From Cellvibrio sp. PSBB006 (GTDB lineage Bacteria; Pseudomonadota; Gammaproteobacteria; Pseudomonadales; Cellvibrionaceae): DNA of 64,000 bases. Below are positions 1 to 9,772 of the stretch, in pieces. The notes under the pieces are model-generated. The model was not told the DNA's origin and ran no database searches. It saw nothing but the letters and a program-made list of their open reading frames with translations. How positions within the stretch are numbered: position 1 is the first letter of the stretch; every line of letters starts with the position of its first letter. A program made the position numbers and the translations under genes. The DNA lies in assembly GCF_002162135.1 (NCBI RefSeq), contig NZ_CP021382.1:3718001-3782000 (forward strand), read 5' to 3'.

Positions 1-3
1 CAT
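1..3 (-). CDS. Start codon of a leftward divergent gene (rest outside window)
   Basis: Read on the minus strand, the first three bases are an ATG. It is preceded, at 9-15 of the plus strand, by the complement of a full AAAGGAG Shine-Dalgarno with a 5-base spacer. This is good evidence that a gene transcribed leftward, divergent from hisB, begins exactly at the window edge. Its product cannot be seen. Confidence 0.5.
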
Positions 4-118
4 AGGGACTCCTTTGGCGCCTGTTATTGAACGGGATACTAGTGCGAGAAACCTGTACCCAAGCTTAACGGATTTTTGCTGATGCACGCAGGCAATCACA
101 CCGATTAAACCGCCAGCG

Positions 119-147
119 GTGAATTCAGCAGCGCTTATCTATATAAT
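119..147 (+). promoter_or_regulatory. Candidate promoter for the his genes
   Basis: A perfect TATAAT lies at 142-147, about 60 bases before the hisB start. A weak -35 (GTGAAT, 119-124) stands 17 bases upstream of it. The -10 is convincing; the -35 matches only partly, so activation or a different start point is possible. Confidence 0.45.
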
Positions 148-207
148 TCGCGCACATCTGTCGCGACACGCCGTCATCAGGTTGGTGTGCGCATGCTGGA
201 GTCATTT

Positions 208-801
208 ATGTCTGACCGTATCGCCCAAGTTACCCGCAACACCCTCGAAACCAAAATCAGCGTCAGCCTCAATCTGGATGGCGCCGGCAAAGGGGTGTTC
301 AACACCGGGGTGCCCTTTCTCGAACACATGATGGACCAGATCGCCCGCCACGGCATGATCGATCTGGATGTCACCTGCGACGGCGATACCCACATTGACG
401 ACCACCACTCGGTAGAAGACATCGGCATCACCATTGGCCAAGCCATTGCCAAAGCGGTGGGCGATAAAAAAGGCATCCGTCGTTATGGCCATGCCTATGT
501 GCCGCTGGATGAAGCCTTATCGCGTGTAGTGATCGATTTCTCCGGGCGCCCCGGTCTGGTGATGCAGATTCCCTTTACCCAAAAGCGTATTGGCCAATTC
601 GATACCGAGTTGTTCTGGGAATTTTTCCAGGGCTTCGTCAACCATGCCGGCGTTACCCTGCATGTCGACAACCTGCGCGGCCACAATGCCCACCACCAGA
701 TCGAAACGGTATTCAAAGCCTTCGGTCGCGCCCTGCGCATGGCGCTGGAACTCGACCCGCGTATGGCCGGCATGATGCCGTCCACCAAAGGCACCTTGTA
801 A
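208..801 (+). CDS. hisB: Imidazoleglycerol-phosphate dehydratase
   Basis: Dehydrates imidazole glycerol phosphate to imidazole acetol phosphate in histidine biosynthesis (cytoplasm). The 197-residue product has the usual length of the monofunctional enzyme and carries its two manganese-binding histidine clusters, [10 protein letters not shown] in the first half and GHNAHHQIE in the second. There is no N-terminal phosphatase domain, so histidinol-phosphatase must be encoded elsewhere. The ATG at 208 is chosen over an in-frame GTG at 187 because GGAG (198-201) lies 6 bases before it. It is the first gene of the his cluster. An 8-base inverted repeat (CTTGTAAG at 795-802, CTTACAAG at 813-820) spans the stop codon. 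Confidence 0.97.
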   Translation: MSDRIAQVTRNTLETKISVSLNLDGAGKGVFNTGVPFLEHMMDQIARHGMIDLDVTCDGDTHIDDHHSVEDIGITIGQAIAKAVGDKKGIRRYGHAYVPLDEALSRVVIDFSGRPGLVMQIPFTQKRIGQFDTELFWEFFQGFVNHAGVTLHVDNLRGHNAHHQIETVFKAFGRALRMALELDPRMAGMMPSTKGTL

Positions 802-895
802 GTAAAAGGAACCTTACAAGTAAAGGAACGCTGTAATTGACAGTAGTAAATCGGCACGTCTGCCGCACTGAACCCGAATTTTTTTGATTAAACCT

Positions 896-1540
896 ATGAC
901 CAGACAAACAGTTGCCGTCATCGACTACGGCATGGGCAACCTCCACTCCGTTGCCAGCGCGCTCAGCCACGTCGCGCCCGACATGCGCGTCATCGTCACT
1001 GACGCCCCCGCACAGGTCGCCGACGCCCACCGCGTCATCTTCCCCGGTGTCGGCGCCATCCGCGACTGCATGGCCGAAATCAACCGCCTCGGCTTCGGCC
1101 AACTCCTGCGCGAACAAATCGCCACCGGCAAACCGGTACTCGGCATCTGCGTCGGCATGCAAGCACTCATGGAATACAGCGAAGAAAACAACGGCGTAGA
1201 CTGCATCGGCATCCTGCCCGGCCAGGTCAAATTCTTCGGCGAACACCTGCAAGACGGCGTGCCCCTCAAAGTCCCCCACATGGGCTGGAACCAGGTCGAA
1301 CAAAACCCCCACCCCCTATGGGCCGACATCCCCCAGTCCAGCCGGTTTTACTTTGTGCACTCATACTACGTGCACGCCCAGGACCGCCAGCTGGTCGCCG
1401 CCAGCTGCGACTACGGCGTACGCTTCGACGCCGCCCTGGCGCGCGACAACCTGTTCGCCGTGCAATTCCACCCGGAAAAAAGCCACACTGCCGGCTTGCA
1501 ACTGTTAAAGAATTTTTTACATTGGGATGGCCGGAATTGA
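896..1540 (+). CDS. hisH: Imidazole glycerol phosphate synthase, glutaminase subunit
   Basis: Class I glutamine amidotransferase subunit that hydrolyses glutamine and channels ammonia to HisF. The catalytic triad is visible: Cys85 in GICVGMQ, and His192 and Glu194 in FHPEKS. The oxyanion-loop region PGVGA is also present. The 214-residue length is normal. The start is placed at ATG 896, which gives the usual N-terminus [11 protein letters not shown]; a TTG at 884 is possible but adds only four residues. No clear Shine-Dalgarno precedes it, so translation may depend on hisB, 94 bases upstream. Its partner hisF lies two genes downstream, the common proteobacterial order. Confidence 0.96.
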   Translation: MTRQTVAVIDYGMGNLHSVASALSHVAPDMRVIVTDAPAQVADAHRVIFPGVGAIRDCMAEINRLGFGQLLREQIATGKPVLGICVGMQALMEYSEENNGVDCIGILPGQVKFFGEHLQDGVPLKVPHMGWNQVEQNPHPLWADIPQSSRFYFVHSYYVHAQDRQLVAASCDYGVRFDAALARDNLFAVQFHPEKSHTAGLQLLKNFLHWDGRN

Positions 1541-1554
1541 CTCCGGTTTATGTA

Positions 1555-1660
1555 GCGGTAGTGGAGAGAGATTCCTGAGACCGTATGCGGCAGGGATGCC
1601 GCATCCGAGCCCCCAGGGAAGGGTTCACGGCGCGTCTCAGGAATCTCTCTCCACTGCCGA
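1555..1660. repeat. Nested palindromic intergenic element between hisH and hisA
   Basis: A perfect 20-base inverted repeat pairs 1561-1580 with 1635-1654. Pairing can extend a few bases outward with a mismatch (about 1555 and 1660). Inside lies a second perfect hairpin, ATGCGGCA (1585-1592) and TGCCGCAT (1597-1604) with a GGGA loop. The remaining loop holds a GC-rich segment, 1605-1634. There is no T-run, so this is not an ordinary terminator. The size of about 100 bases and nested symmetry look like a REP- or MITE-type dispersed element. It may also form a structured spacer in the his mRNA. Confidence 0.75.
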
Positions 1661-1687
1661 CGGACCCTTCACTAAAGAGAAAGATTA

Positions 1688-2419
1688 ATGCTGATTATTC
1701 CCGCCATAGACTTAAAAGACGGCCAATGCGTCCGACTCCGCCAAGGCCTCATGGACGACTCCACCGTCTTCTCCGACGACCCCGTCGCCATGGCCAAACA
1801 ATGGGTCGACCAAGGCTGCCGCCGCCTCCACCTCGTTGACCTCAACGGCGCCTTCGAAGGTAAGCCTGTTAACGGTGGCGTCGTCACCGCTATCGCCAAA
1901 GCCTACCCCACACTGCCGATCCAGATCGGTGGCGGCATTCGCAGCGCCGAAACCATCGAGCACTACCTCCAGGCCGGAGTGCAATACGTCATCATCGGCA
2001 CCAAAGCCGTAAAAGAACCGCAATTCGTCACCGACATGTGCAAACAATTCCCCGGCCATATCATCGTCGGCCTCGACGCCAAAGACGGTTGGGTTGCCAC
2101 TGACGGCTGGGCCGAAGTGTCCAATATCCAGGCCAGCGAACTGGCCAAACGTTTCGAACAGGACGGCGTAAGCAGCATTGTCTACACCGACATCGCCCGC
2201 GATGGCATGATGCAAGGCGTTAACGTCCAAGCCACCGTGGCTATGGCCCAGGCATCCAGTATTCCGGTAATCGCTTCCGGTGGTATTACTGACATGAACG
2301 ACATCAAAGCGCTCAAAGCAGAAGCCCACCAAGGTATCTGCGGCGCTATTACCGGTCGCGCTATTTATGAAGGCACACTCAATATGGCCGAAGCACAAGC
2401 CTGGTGTGATGCCAATTAA
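1688..2419 (+). CDS. hisA: Phosphoribosylformimino-5-aminoimidazole carboxamide ribotide isomerase
   Basis: A (beta-alpha)8-barrel enzyme that isomerises ProFAR to PRFAR in histidine biosynthesis. The 243 residues begin with the family signature [11 protein letters not shown], including catalytic Asp8. They continue with QIGGGIRS and GTKAV phosphate-binding motifs, the second-half Asp region YTDIARDGM, and ASGGI near the C-terminus. Length and motif order are standard. A purine-rich stretch AAAGAGAAAG just upstream serves as the ribosome-binding site. hisF follows after 26 bases, so the two are co-transcribed. The palindromic element upstream separates it from hisH. Confidence 0.97.
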   Translation: MLIIPAIDLKDGQCVRLRQGLMDDSTVFSDDPVAMAKQWVDQGCRRLHLVDLNGAFEGKPVNGGVVTAIAKAYPTLPIQIGGGIRSAETIEHYLQAGVQYVIIGTKAVKEPQFVTDMCKQFPGHIIVGLDAKDGWVATDGWAEVSNIQASELAKRFEQDGVSSIVYTDIARDGMMQGVNVQATVAMAQASSIPVIASGGITDMNDIKALKAEAHQGICGAITGRAIYEGTLNMAEAQAWCDAN

Positions 2420-2445
2420 TCTGAATCATCTTTGACAGGTAAACC

Positions 2446-3219
2446 ATGCCCCTCGCAAAACGCATTATTCCCTGCCTCGACGTCGACAATGGTCGCGTCG
2501 TTAAAGGCGTGCAGTTTCTCGATATCCGCGATGCCGGCGACCCGGTAGAGATTGCCAAGCGCTACAACCAGGAAGGTGCCGACGAGATTACGTTTCTCGA
2601 CATCACCGCCAGCCATCAGGAGCGGGATACCACGGTTCATACGGTAGAAAAAATTGCCAGCGAAGTCTTTATTCCGCTCACCGTCGGCGGTGGTATTCGC
2701 ACCGTGGACGATATTCGCCGCATGCTGAATGCCGGTGCCGATAAAGTCAGTATCAACTCTGCTGCTGTGTTCAATCCGGATTTTGTGAAAGCGGCATCGG
2801 ACCGCTTTGGTGCGCAATGTATCGTGGTCGCCATTGATGCCAAGCGAGTCAGCGCAGAAGGTGAAACACCGCGTTGGGAGATCTTCACCCACGGCGGACG
2901 CAAGCCAACGGGTATTGATGCGGTGGAGTGGGCGGCGCGTATGGCGCGCTACGGTGCGGGGGAAATATTGTTAACCAGTATGGATCGCGATGGAACCAAA
3001 AACGGTTTTGATCTCGGGGTGACGCGCGCGATCAGCGATGCGGTACCCGTGCCGGTCATCGCCTCCGGCGGTGTTGGCAACCTGCAACATCTGGTGGATG
3101 GTGTTACGCAGGGCCGCGCTGACGCTGTGCTTGCCGCGAGTATCTTCCACTTCCGCGAATTCACGGTTCCCCAAGCCAAAGCTTATATGCAGGAAAAAGG
3201 AATCGAAGTACGTCTTTGA
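2446..3219 (+). CDS. hisF: Imidazole glycerol phosphate synthase, cyclase subunit
   Basis: Cyclase half of IGP synthase; uses ammonia from HisH to convert PRFAR to imidazole glycerol phosphate and AICAR. The barrel signature is complete: [16 protein letters not shown] with Asp12, TVGGGIRT, Asp131 in VAIDAKR, and TSMDRDGT. The 257 residues match the family length. It is preceded by AGGTAA and closes the his cluster. A strong intrinsic terminator begins 33 bases after the stop codon. Confidence 0.97.
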   Translation: MPLAKRIIPCLDVDNGRVVKGVQFLDIRDAGDPVEIAKRYNQEGADEITFLDITASHQERDTTVHTVEKIASEVFIPLTVGGGIRTVDDIRRMLNAGADKVSINSAAVFNPDFVKAASDRFGAQCIVVAIDAKRVSAEGETPRWEIFTHGGRKPTGIDAVEWAARMARYGAGEILLTSMDRDGTKNGFDLGVTRAISDAVPVPVIASGGVGNLQHLVDGVTQGRADAVLAASIFHFREFTVPQAKAYMQEKGIEVRL

Positions 3220-3251
3220 TAAAGATATTTGACGCAGGTAATAAAGCAGGT

Positions 3252-3288
3252 AATAAAAAAGGACGCTTTTGAAGCGTCCTTTTTTATT
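3252..3288. terminator. Bidirectional intrinsic terminator after hisF
   Basis: A 17-base perfect stem (3252-3268 pairing with 3272-3288) with a 3-base loop, built around GGACGC/GCGTCC and flanked by six A and six T. The symmetry means it can stop both the his transcript and the leftward gene ending at 3323. Confidence 0.93.
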
Positions 3289-3322
3289 AGGATGTTTGTG
3301 TAATGACTGCGGAGTTACCGAA

Positions 3323-3541
3323 TCACGCGGCGCGGTATTGTTTAAGCGCCGCCAAGACCTTTGGCTCGGATGCACAGATGAAATCAATGAATTCACCCAC
3401 ACCCACTTCTGCATCCTCACGGCTGTCGAATGGGCCTATATCCACCCCCTCGCGCGTGCTGTAGTACCAGTAACCTTCTTTCTTCAAGAAGCGGCCACTA
3501 CGAATGGGGACCTTGCCTTGTTCGCCTGCTCGATTGTTCAT
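3323..3541 (-). CDS. Small conserved protein, DUF6316-like
   Basis: A 72-residue soluble protein with no signal peptide or membrane segment. The centre reads RSGRFLKKEGYWYYSTREG followed by IGPFDSREDAE, which I recall as the pattern of the small DUF6316 family of Pseudomonas and relatives. No function is known to me. The start is placed at ATG 3541, giving MNNRAGEQGK with AGGA upstream; longer readings upstream add a composition unlike the family. It sits alone between the his terminator and the envelope operon, transcribed leftward. Confidence 0.7.
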   Translation of the reverse strand: MNNRAGEQGKVPIRSGRFLKKEGYWYYSTREGVDIGPFDSREDAEVGVGEFIDFICASEPKVLAALKQYRAA

Positions 3542-3718
3542 AGTCTGGTTCCTGTAGTTACTGTTGGCTTGATGCGACTGAATACACAGCCAGTTGTGGT
3601 AGCCATCCAAGGCCGTCCTTGATAATTAAGTAAGGTCTTTTAGATAAAAATCACCACTAAAAGATTATAAACCTGCGTCCCTGAAAATGGATATATCGAG
3701 TTGATCTGTCATCTCTTA

Positions 3719-4570
3719 CTACTGATAACCAAATTCCACGACACCTTCGAGCAGGCTGTGGATGGTTACAGGTTCTGATTGGGCGGATGGCCGTTTCCAC
3801 AATTTTGGAGGTGGCGCCAGGCAGGAGGTTCCTGTTTTCGCTATAAGCTGTGATGCTTCTCTCATTAAATCCGACGCAAAAACCAGTTCGACGCCATGGG
3901 CTGCCAATAACCTGGGTGCGTGTTCCAGCACACTCAGTGTTTGCGGGTAAGGGTGGCCGATGGCTACCGCACTGCCCCGCCGTTTGGCCAGTTGTATGGC
4001 TTTCAATAGCTGCTCACTAATATGTTCCCGGGTGCGGATGTTGTCGAGGAATACATCCCGCTTTAACGATGGAACGCCATAAGCTTCTGCGACTGCCAGC
4101 GCCTGACTGGCGGCGCTGGTTCGACTGTCAACAAAATAGAGGTTGCGACGAACCAGTTCATCCATCACCCATCCCATAGGTTCCGGTTCCTGGGTAAGTT
4201 GGCTGCCCATGTGGTTATTCACCCCCGCGAGGTGAGGAACGTCAGCCAGATCGGCGCGAAGGGTGATCATGAATTCATCATAATCCATGCCGCTCTCCAG
4301 CCCCCCCTTGCCCAGCGGCATATGCCGGGTATTGCTCATGGGAGCATGCAGGATAATTTCTTTGCCTTGCTCATGAGCGCGCTGGGCGAGTTCCCGGGTA
4401 TGGGGTGTGAAGGGTAAGACGGCGAGGGTGAACGCGCCATCCAGATCGGCGGCGCGTCTGCCGAGGGGTCCGTTGTAGCCAATATCGTCAATGATGATGG
4501 CGAGCCGGGCAGCAAAAGCGGGCTGGACAAAGCACCACAGCAGGATAGCGATACTTAATCGCCAGCTCAC
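3719..4570 (-). CDS. Divergent polysaccharide deacetylase family protein (YibQ-like)
   Basis: A 283-residue periplasmic protein with a signal peptide (about residues 1-20). It is followed by the divergent polysaccharide-deacetylase fold: AIIIDDIGYN (Asp28, Asp29) near the mature N-terminus, a histidine motif ILHAPMSN, and GVNNHMGS. The family is known from E. coli YibQ, encoded next to envC. The enzymatic target is not established; a role in peptidoglycan or septal wall processing is inferred from its neighbours. It starts only 7 bases after the ctpA stop, so the two form one leftward unit. Confidence 0.88.
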   Translation of the reverse strand: MSWRLSIAILLWCFVQPAFAARLAIIIDDIGYNGPLGRRAADLDGAFTLAVLPFTPHTRELAQRAHEQGKEIILHAPMSNTRHMPLGKGGLESGMDYDEFMITLRADLADVPHLAGVNNHMGSQLTQEPEPMGWVMDELVRRNLYFVDSRTSAASQALAVAEAYGVPSLKRDVFLDNIRTREHISEQLLKAIQLAKRRGSAVAIGHPYPQTLSVLEHAPRLLAAHGVELVFASDLMREASQLIAKTGTSCLAPPPKLWKRPSAQSEPVTIHSLLEGVVEFGYQ

Positions 4571-4577
4571 TCCGGTA

Positions 4578-5972
4578 TCAATCCTGGGGATCGGTAGTCA
4601 ACGTCGGTGTGTCTGCAGTGGGCTCTGCTTCAACTTCAGCGTCCAGCGCGGCGTGGAGCATGATGGACTGCTGTTGGCGGAAGATATGCAAACCCTTAAG
4701 CAGGTTCAGGGCTTCGTGGAGCTGGTTGTCCTTGGTCAGCAGCTCCTGGGTGGCAAGGCGATCTTTCTCACGTTTTTGACTGGTGCTCTCGTCGCCACCG
4801 CGGGTATTGCTCAGGTGGCCGGCAAGATCGGCTTCTGTGGTATTACCGGCAGGTTTGAGCGCGGTGACCTGGGCGCGCTCAACAATGACATCGGGCTCGA
4901 TACCCTGGGCCTGGATAGAGCGGCCGCTGGGGGTGAAATACAGCGCGGTGGTGAGTTTCACCGCACGGTCTTCGTTGATGGTGATGATGGATTGAACGGA
5001 GCCCTTGCCGAAGCTGCGCGTGCCCAACAACACGGCGCGCTTATGATCCTGCAAGGCGCCCGCCACAATTTCTGAAGCAGAGGCAGAGCCATCATTGATG
5101 AGCACCACCATGGGCAAGCCCTTGGCAATATCACCAGGGGTCGCATGGTAATTTACATCACTATTTTCCAGCCGCCCTTCGGTGTATACCACCAGGCCGC
5201 TGTCGAGGAAGGCATCTGCGACTTCGACGGAGGATTGCAGCACACCGCCGGGGTTATTGCGCAAATCCAGCACGATCCCGCGCAATTCCGGATTTTTTTC
5301 CTGATGATCGCGGATCTTGCGCGTCATATCCTTGCCGCTGTTGAGCTGGAATTGAGCGATACGCACATAGAGATAATCGTTTTCCAGCAGGCGGGTACGC
5401 ACGCTCTGGGTGCGGATGATGTCACGCACAATCTCGACATCGAACGGCTGTTCTACACCCTTGCGCACAATGGTCATCTTGAGTTTGCTGCCCTTGGGGC
5501 CGCGCATCATCTGGATGGCATCGTTCTGGTTCATGCCTTTAACCGGTTTGTCATCCAGGCGAATGATCAGATCACCGGCCTCGATGCCGGCTTTTTGTGC
5601 GGGCGTGTCGTCGATGGGCGCGATCACTTTGATAAAACCGTTTTCCATACCCACTTCAACGCCCACGCCACCAAACTCACCCGTGGTGTTTTCCTGCAAG
5701 TCTTCAAACGCTTTTTTGTCGAGATAACTGGAGTGCGGGTCCAGCTCGGCAATCATGCCTTTGATGGCATATTCCAGTAATTTGGCGTCGCTGACTTCTT
5801 CCACATAACCGCTGCGAATATGGTCATAAACGCGGGTGAAGGTGCGTAGGTCTTCCAGGGGCAACAAACCCTCATCCTGCTTGGGTGCTTTTGCCTCCTC
5901 GGCCTGGATCGGTAACGCCAGGCTGACCAAAGCCAGCAACACGAATGAGCATTTGCGGTGAGCGTAGAACAT
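4578..5972 (-). CDS. ctpA: Carboxy-terminal processing protease, S41 family
   Basis: Periplasmic serine protease of the CtpA/Tsp family. Order: signal peptide (1-24), an N-terminal segment containing YAIKGMIAELDPHSSYL, a PDZ domain (about 95-180) with GEFGGVGVEVG, and the S41 catalytic domain. By alignment with E. coli Tsp, the Ser-Lys dyad is Ser298 in GSASASEI and Lys323 in SFGKGSVQ, with Asp309 between at the expected spacing. The C-terminal 80 residues are acidic and low in complexity. The envC-ctpA-yibQ cluster is conserved in gammaproteobacteria, and CtpA proteases in Pseudomonas degrade peptidoglycan hydrolases. That role here is inference. Confidence 0.95.
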   Translation of the reverse strand: MFYAHRKCSFVLLALVSLALPIQAEEAKAPKQDEGLLPLEDLRTFTRVYDHIRSGYVEEVSDAKLLEYAIKGMIAELDPHSSYLDKKAFEDLQENTTGEFGGVGVEVGMENGFIKVIAPIDDTPAQKAGIEAGDLIIRLDDKPVKGMNQNDAIQMMRGPKGSKLKMTIVRKGVEQPFDVEIVRDIIRTQSVRTRLLENDYLYVRIAQFQLNSGKDMTRKIRDHQEKNPELRGIVLDLRNNPGGVLQSSVEVADAFLDSGLVVYTEGRLENSDVNYHATPGDIAKGLPMVVLINDGSASASEIVAGALQDHKRAVLLGTRSFGKGSVQSIITINEDRAVKLTTALYFTPSGRSIQAQGIEPDVIVERAQVTALKPAGNTTEADLAGHLSNTRGGDESTSQKREKDRLATQELLTKDNQLHEALNLLKGLHIFRQQQSIMLHAALDAEVEAEPTADTPTLTTDPQD

Positions 5973-6140
5973 CGGAATCTCCTGCGGTATTCAGCTCCGC
6001 ATTCTTATGTATCGGGTAAAAAGAGGGTCAATCTAAAACAAGTTGCTGCTGCTGGCCAGCAGCAGGCGCACACTTTGCGTTATATAACGTTCAATCAGCA
6101 AAAAAACCGGCCCGATTGGCATAAATGGCTGCAGAATCAG

Positions 6141-7298
6141 TCAAGCCCGCGCCAACCAGGTGGCCGGGTTGGTAGGTTTGCCGTTTTGGCGGATCTCGAA
6201 ATACAGGCCGGTTTCAGCCTGGCCGCCACTATTGCCCACACTGGCGATGGCATCGCCGGCGCGCACCCAATCGCCTGTGGTTTTGAACAGGCTTTGGTTG
6301 TGTGCATAAAGGCTTAAATAACCCTCACCATGATCGACAATCAGTAACAAACCATGTCCGCGAAAGTAATCGGCAAAGACAACGCGGCCGTGATGTACGG
6401 CAACCACGGGTTTGCCTTCGGTTGCGCGAATCATCAATCCGCTCCATTGCATCTGGCCGCTCACTCGCGGGCTGCCGAAACGATGGATTACCTTACCGTC
6501 GGTAGGCCAGGGCAGGCGGCCTTTACGACTGCTGAATTTTTCATTCCCGGTGGGCAAGGGCACGGAGCCAACAGTGTGAGTAACTTGTTGCAACAAGGCT
6601 TGCAGACGCTCGCGGTCTTCTTCCAGTTGGCGCAACTCCTGATCTTTGTTTTTCAGGGTGCTGTTGATTTTCGCCAGGGCTTGCTGGCGATCTTTCTGGC
6701 GCTGTTTCAATTCGGTATGGCGCGCTTGTAATGCTTTTTGGCTGTCACCCAGTGCCAGGGTCTTGGCAGCAATGCGCGGTTCCAGCTCGTCCAGTTGTTC
6801 CAGGGTGGCCATGTAAGCGGCCAGTTTTTCAGCGCGCGCCGCGAGAAAATATTGGTGATACTTGAGCATGCGGCTCACGCGTTCCGGCGATTCCTGGTTG
6901 AGTAGCAATTTGATCTGGCTTTGCTGGCCGAGTTGATACGCAGAAGCAACTTGCTTTGCGACCTCTGCCTGCTGCGAACGTTTGGCGCCCTGCAGGGTTT
7001 CGCGCTCCTGTTGCAATTCCTTGAGCTGATTGTTTTGATCCTTCAGGTTGCGATTGATTTGCTCGATCCTCTTCAATAGCTCGCCGACTTCCGTTTCGGA
7101 CTTTTGCAGGTTTTTTTGCAGTTCGCTGCGTTCACCTTGAATAGATTTCAGTTCCTTCTGCAATTGCTGGATATTTTCCTGCAGTACCTTCATGTCTTCC
7201 TGTTGGTCAGCGACACTGACGGAAGCCAGTAAACACAGGAGCGTGACGGCGTAAACGCGTAAATTGAAGAGGATGGAGATTGATGAATACCTGCTCAT
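6141..7298 (-). CDS. envC: Murein hydrolase activator, EnvC-like
   Basis: A 385-residue secreted protein: signal peptide (1-30), long coiled coils (about 30-125 and 165-250), and a C-terminal LytM/M23 domain (about 265-385). The LytM zinc site is degenerate. The usual HxxxD is replaced by WSGLM, and the last His motif reads LYFEIR instead of an HFEIR-type ending. That is the hallmark of EnvC, which does not cut peptidoglycan but activates amidases at the division site. It is flanked by gpmI and ctpA, as in Pseudomonas and E. coli. A 90-base gap separates it from gpmI. Confidence 0.93.
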   Translation of the reverse strand: MSRYSSISILFNLRVYAVTLLCLLASVSVADQQEDMKVLQENIQQLQKELKSIQGERSELQKNLQKSETEVGELLKRIEQINRNLKDQNNQLKELQQERETLQGAKRSQQAEVAKQVASAYQLGQQSQIKLLLNQESPERVSRMLKYHQYFLAARAEKLAAYMATLEQLDELEPRIAAKTLALGDSQKALQARHTELKQRQKDRQQALAKINSTLKNKDQELRQLEEDRERLQALLQQVTHTVGSVPLPTGNEKFSSRKGRLPWPTDGKVIHRFGSPRVSGQMQWSGLMIRATEGKPVVAVHHGRVVFADYFRGHGLLLIVDHGEGYLSLYAHNQSLFKTTGDWVRAGDAIASVGNSGGQAETGLYFEIRQNGKPTNPATWLARA

Positions 7299-7388
7299 GG
7301 AACCAGTTCCTGCGGAGAGATTCCCGGACCGCAGAGCGGCCCGGATGGCATAGCAGTTGTTTTTATTAACAGTCTTTCACGCAACGCA

Positions 7389-8936
7389 TTATTTTACGGT
7401 GATAAGGTTGCGCCCGGTCATCTCGGCGGGTTGCGGCATTCCCATCAAGTGCAACATGGTCGGTGCCACGTCCGCCAGAGAGCCGCCATCGGCGATATTC
7501 ACCTGACGTTTGCCACAGTACACAAAAGGCACCGGCAAGGTGGAATGCTGTGTGCTGACCTGGCCCGACTCTGCATCGAACATCTCCTCCACGTTGCCGT
7601 GGTCGGCGGTAACCAAGGCCTCTCCGCCCACTTTTTCCAGCGCGCCCAGCACGCGACCCAGGCAAATATCCAGCGCTTCCACCGCTTTCACCGCCGCTTC
7701 AAAGATGCCGGAGTGGCCAACCATATCGCCGTTGGCGTAGTTACAGATGATGGCGTCGTACTTGCCGGACTCAATCGCAGCCACCAGTTTGTCAGTGACT
7801 TCCGGCGCGCTCATCTCCGGTTGCAGATCATAAGTCGCCACTTTGGGCGACGGCACGAGGATACGATCTTCGCCGGGGTAAACGGTTTCTGTGCCGCTGT
7901 TAAAGAAGAAAGTCACGTGTGCGTACTTTTCCGTTTCAGCGATGCGCAACTGGGTTTTGCCTTGGTTGGACAGGTATTCACCGAAGGAATTGGTGAGATC
8001 TTCCGGCGGAAAAGCAATGGGTGCCTTGATGTCAGAGGCATATTCGGTGGTTTGGACAAAGTGCGCGATCTTCGGCGCTAACTCGCGCTCAAAACCATCG
8101 AACTCAGGCTCAATCAGGGCGCGGGTAATCTCGCGGGCACGGTCGGGGCGGAAGTTCATAAAGATCACTGAGTCGCCATCCTGGATAGTGCCGGCTTCTT
8201 CATCTTCACCGCAAATGATGGTGGCTTTCACAAATTCATCGTTCTCATCGCGCGCGTAAGCTGCTTTGAGTCCTTCGACTGCGGTCAGCGCATCAAACTC
8301 GGCAGCGCCAGTTACCATTACGTCATAGGCTGCTTTTACGCGATCCCAGCGATTGTCACGATCGAGGGCGAAGTAGCGGCCGACGATGGAAGCAACCTTG
8401 CCTACGCCCAGTTCACGGAACAGGTCTTCAGCTTGTTGCAGTGATGCTTCGGCGCTGCGTGGCGCTGTGTCGCGGCCATCGAGGAAGGCGTGCAGGTAAA
8501 TATGTTTGGCGCCGCGCTGGGCTGCCAACCTGATCATGGCGTAGATATGGTCCTGGTGGGCGTGCACACCGCCGTCTGACAGAAGGCCGAGGATGTGTAC
8601 GGCTTTGTCACTGGCGACCGCAGCGTCGATGGCTTCGACGTACACCGGATTGGTAAAAAAATCGCCGTCGCTGATGGCTTTGTTGATGCGGGTGAGACTC
8701 TGGTAAACCACGCGCCCGGCACCCAGTGTCATATGGCCCACTTCGCTGTTGCCCATCTGGCCTTCCGGCAGGCCGACTTCAAGGCCCGAGGTGGCGATGA
8801 GGCTCTTGGGGTTGTTGGCCCAGACCTTGTCCCATACCGGCGTATTTGCCGCGTAAATGGCGTTGTGTTCGGTGTTTTCCGAATGGCCAAAGCCGTCGAG
8901 GATAATCAATACGAGAGGTTTTTTGGTCGCGGTCAT
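7389..8936 (-). CDS. gpmI: 2,3-bisphosphoglycerate-independent phosphoglycerate mutase
   Basis: Interconverts 3- and 2-phosphoglycerate in glycolysis. It is a manganese-dependent alkaline-phosphatase superfamily member and cofactor-independent. The 515 residues show the metal site LIILDGFG (Asp14), the phosphoserine nucleophile Ser64 in GNSEVGH, VHAHQDH, the [11 protein letters not shown] motif and the C-terminal TADHGNVE metal site. Length and motifs are standard. It is the first gene of the leftward block toward envC and faces yibN across a 407-base divergent region. The Shine-Dalgarno is weak. Confidence 0.97.
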   Translation of the reverse strand: MTATKKPLVLIILDGFGHSENTEHNAIYAANTPVWDKVWANNPKSLIATSGLEVGLPEGQMGNSEVGHMTLGAGRVVYQSLTRINKAISDGDFFTNPVYVEAIDAAVASDKAVHILGLLSDGGVHAHQDHIYAMIRLAAQRGAKHIYLHAFLDGRDTAPRSAEASLQQAEDLFRELGVGKVASIVGRYFALDRDNRWDRVKAAYDVMVTGAAEFDALTAVEGLKAAYARDENDEFVKATIICGEDEEAGTIQDGDSVIFMNFRPDRAREITRALIEPEFDGFERELAPKIAHFVQTTEYASDIKAPIAFPPEDLTNSFGEYLSNQGKTQLRIAETEKYAHVTFFFNSGTETVYPGEDRILVPSPKVATYDLQPEMSAPEVTDKLVAAIESGKYDAIICNYANGDMVGHSGIFEAAVKAVEALDICLGRVLGALEKVGGEALVTADHGNVEEMFDAESGQVSTQHSTLPVPFVYCGKRQVNIADGGSLADVAPTMLHLMGMPQPAEMTGRNLITVK

Positions 8937-9343
8937 ACTCAGTCGTCGCTTCTACAATCCAGAGGTGGGGGAAATATTCAGGAATTTGCCGACATCAGGA
9001 TGATTTTTCATCCCTGCTGTCCATCGGCGAGTGCGGCATATTCTAACCGGTTAAACCAGTGAACACTATGACAATGACTGAGAAATACCCGGTGCATGGT
9101 GTATACTGCCGCCCTTCTTTGCGCCCCATAACGGATATTCGGGTCATCGTGTTAGCTGCGGTCCATGTTACCGGGATTTGGTGTCCGGGTCCGTTTGAAA
9201 AAATTTATCTGTAACAAATAGCGCGTTTATCGCCTTGATATCCACCTGCCTGCCTCCACATTCAGCGCAGGCTTATCGCTGTCAGCGATGATGACAAGGT
9301 GATGCGACCTGTTGCGGCTCATTGCTAAAGGAATCTGTAACCT
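8937..9343. other. Divergent intergenic region gpmI / yibN
   Basis: 407 bases with no credible gene. It holds a perfect 10-base palindrome TAACCGGTTA (9044-9053), about 110 bases before gpmI, and a TATACT hexamer (9102-9107) that could be a rightward -10, although the -35 position is poor. The stretch 9108-9343 shows nothing else I can name. Promoters for both genes must lie here. Confidence 0.5.
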
Positions 9344-9754
9344 GTGAATTTCTTTGTATTTATCAGTCAAGAATGGCTGTTGGTTAGTACGCTGGTGGTT
9401 TTGATTTATATCTACGCCTGGCGTGAGCGCATCAAGAGTGGTCGTCCCATCTCCGTGCATGAAGTCACCCAATTGCTCAACAAGGATTCTGCTGTTCTGC
9501 TCGATGTTCGCGACAATGCAGAATTCAAAGCGGGCCACATTGTCGGTGCCATCAATATTCCATTCAGCAAGGTTGCCGCTGAGCTGGATAAACTGGAAAG
9601 CCACAAAAGCAAGATCATCATCGTTGCCGACAAGCTGGGTCAGCACGCCGGTAGTGTCGGGCGTACGCTGGAAAAGCAGGGCTTTGTCGTGCGTCGCCTC
9701 TCCGGTGGTATTGCGGAGTGGCAAGCGCAGAATCTGCCGCTGGTAAAAAAGTAG
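9344..9754 (+). CDS. yibN: Membrane-anchored rhodanese-like protein lacking the catalytic cysteine
   Basis: A 136-residue protein with one N-terminal membrane segment (about 8-25) and a cytoplasmic rhodanese fold (about 38-132): VLLDVRDNAEFKAGHI, AINIPFS, and the C-terminal LSGGIAEWQ. The active-site loop, normally Cys-x4-Arg, reads VADKLGQHAG with no cysteine, so sulfur transfer is unlikely. E. coli YibN also lacks it, as I recall. The gene starts with GTG after AAAGGAA and heads yibN-grxC-secB, the conserved order. Recent work linking YibN to protein membrane insertion is recalled, not shown here. Confidence 0.9.
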   Translation: MNFFVFISQEWLLVSTLVVLIYIYAWRERIKSGRPISVHEVTQLLNKDSAVLLDVRDNAEFKAGHIVGAINIPFSKVAAELDKLESHKSKIIIVADKLGQHAGSVGRTLEKQGFVVRRLSGGIAEWQAQNLPLVKK

Positions 9755-9772
9755 TTGGCACGGGAGGTCACC

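Noticed and set aside
187..207. Earlier GTG start for hisB
   Set aside because: Adds seven residues not in the family and ignores the GGAG placed correctly for ATG 208.
7324..7344. GC-rich hairpin between gpmI and envC
   Set aside because: Imperfect stem and no T-run on either strand; not a convincing terminator.
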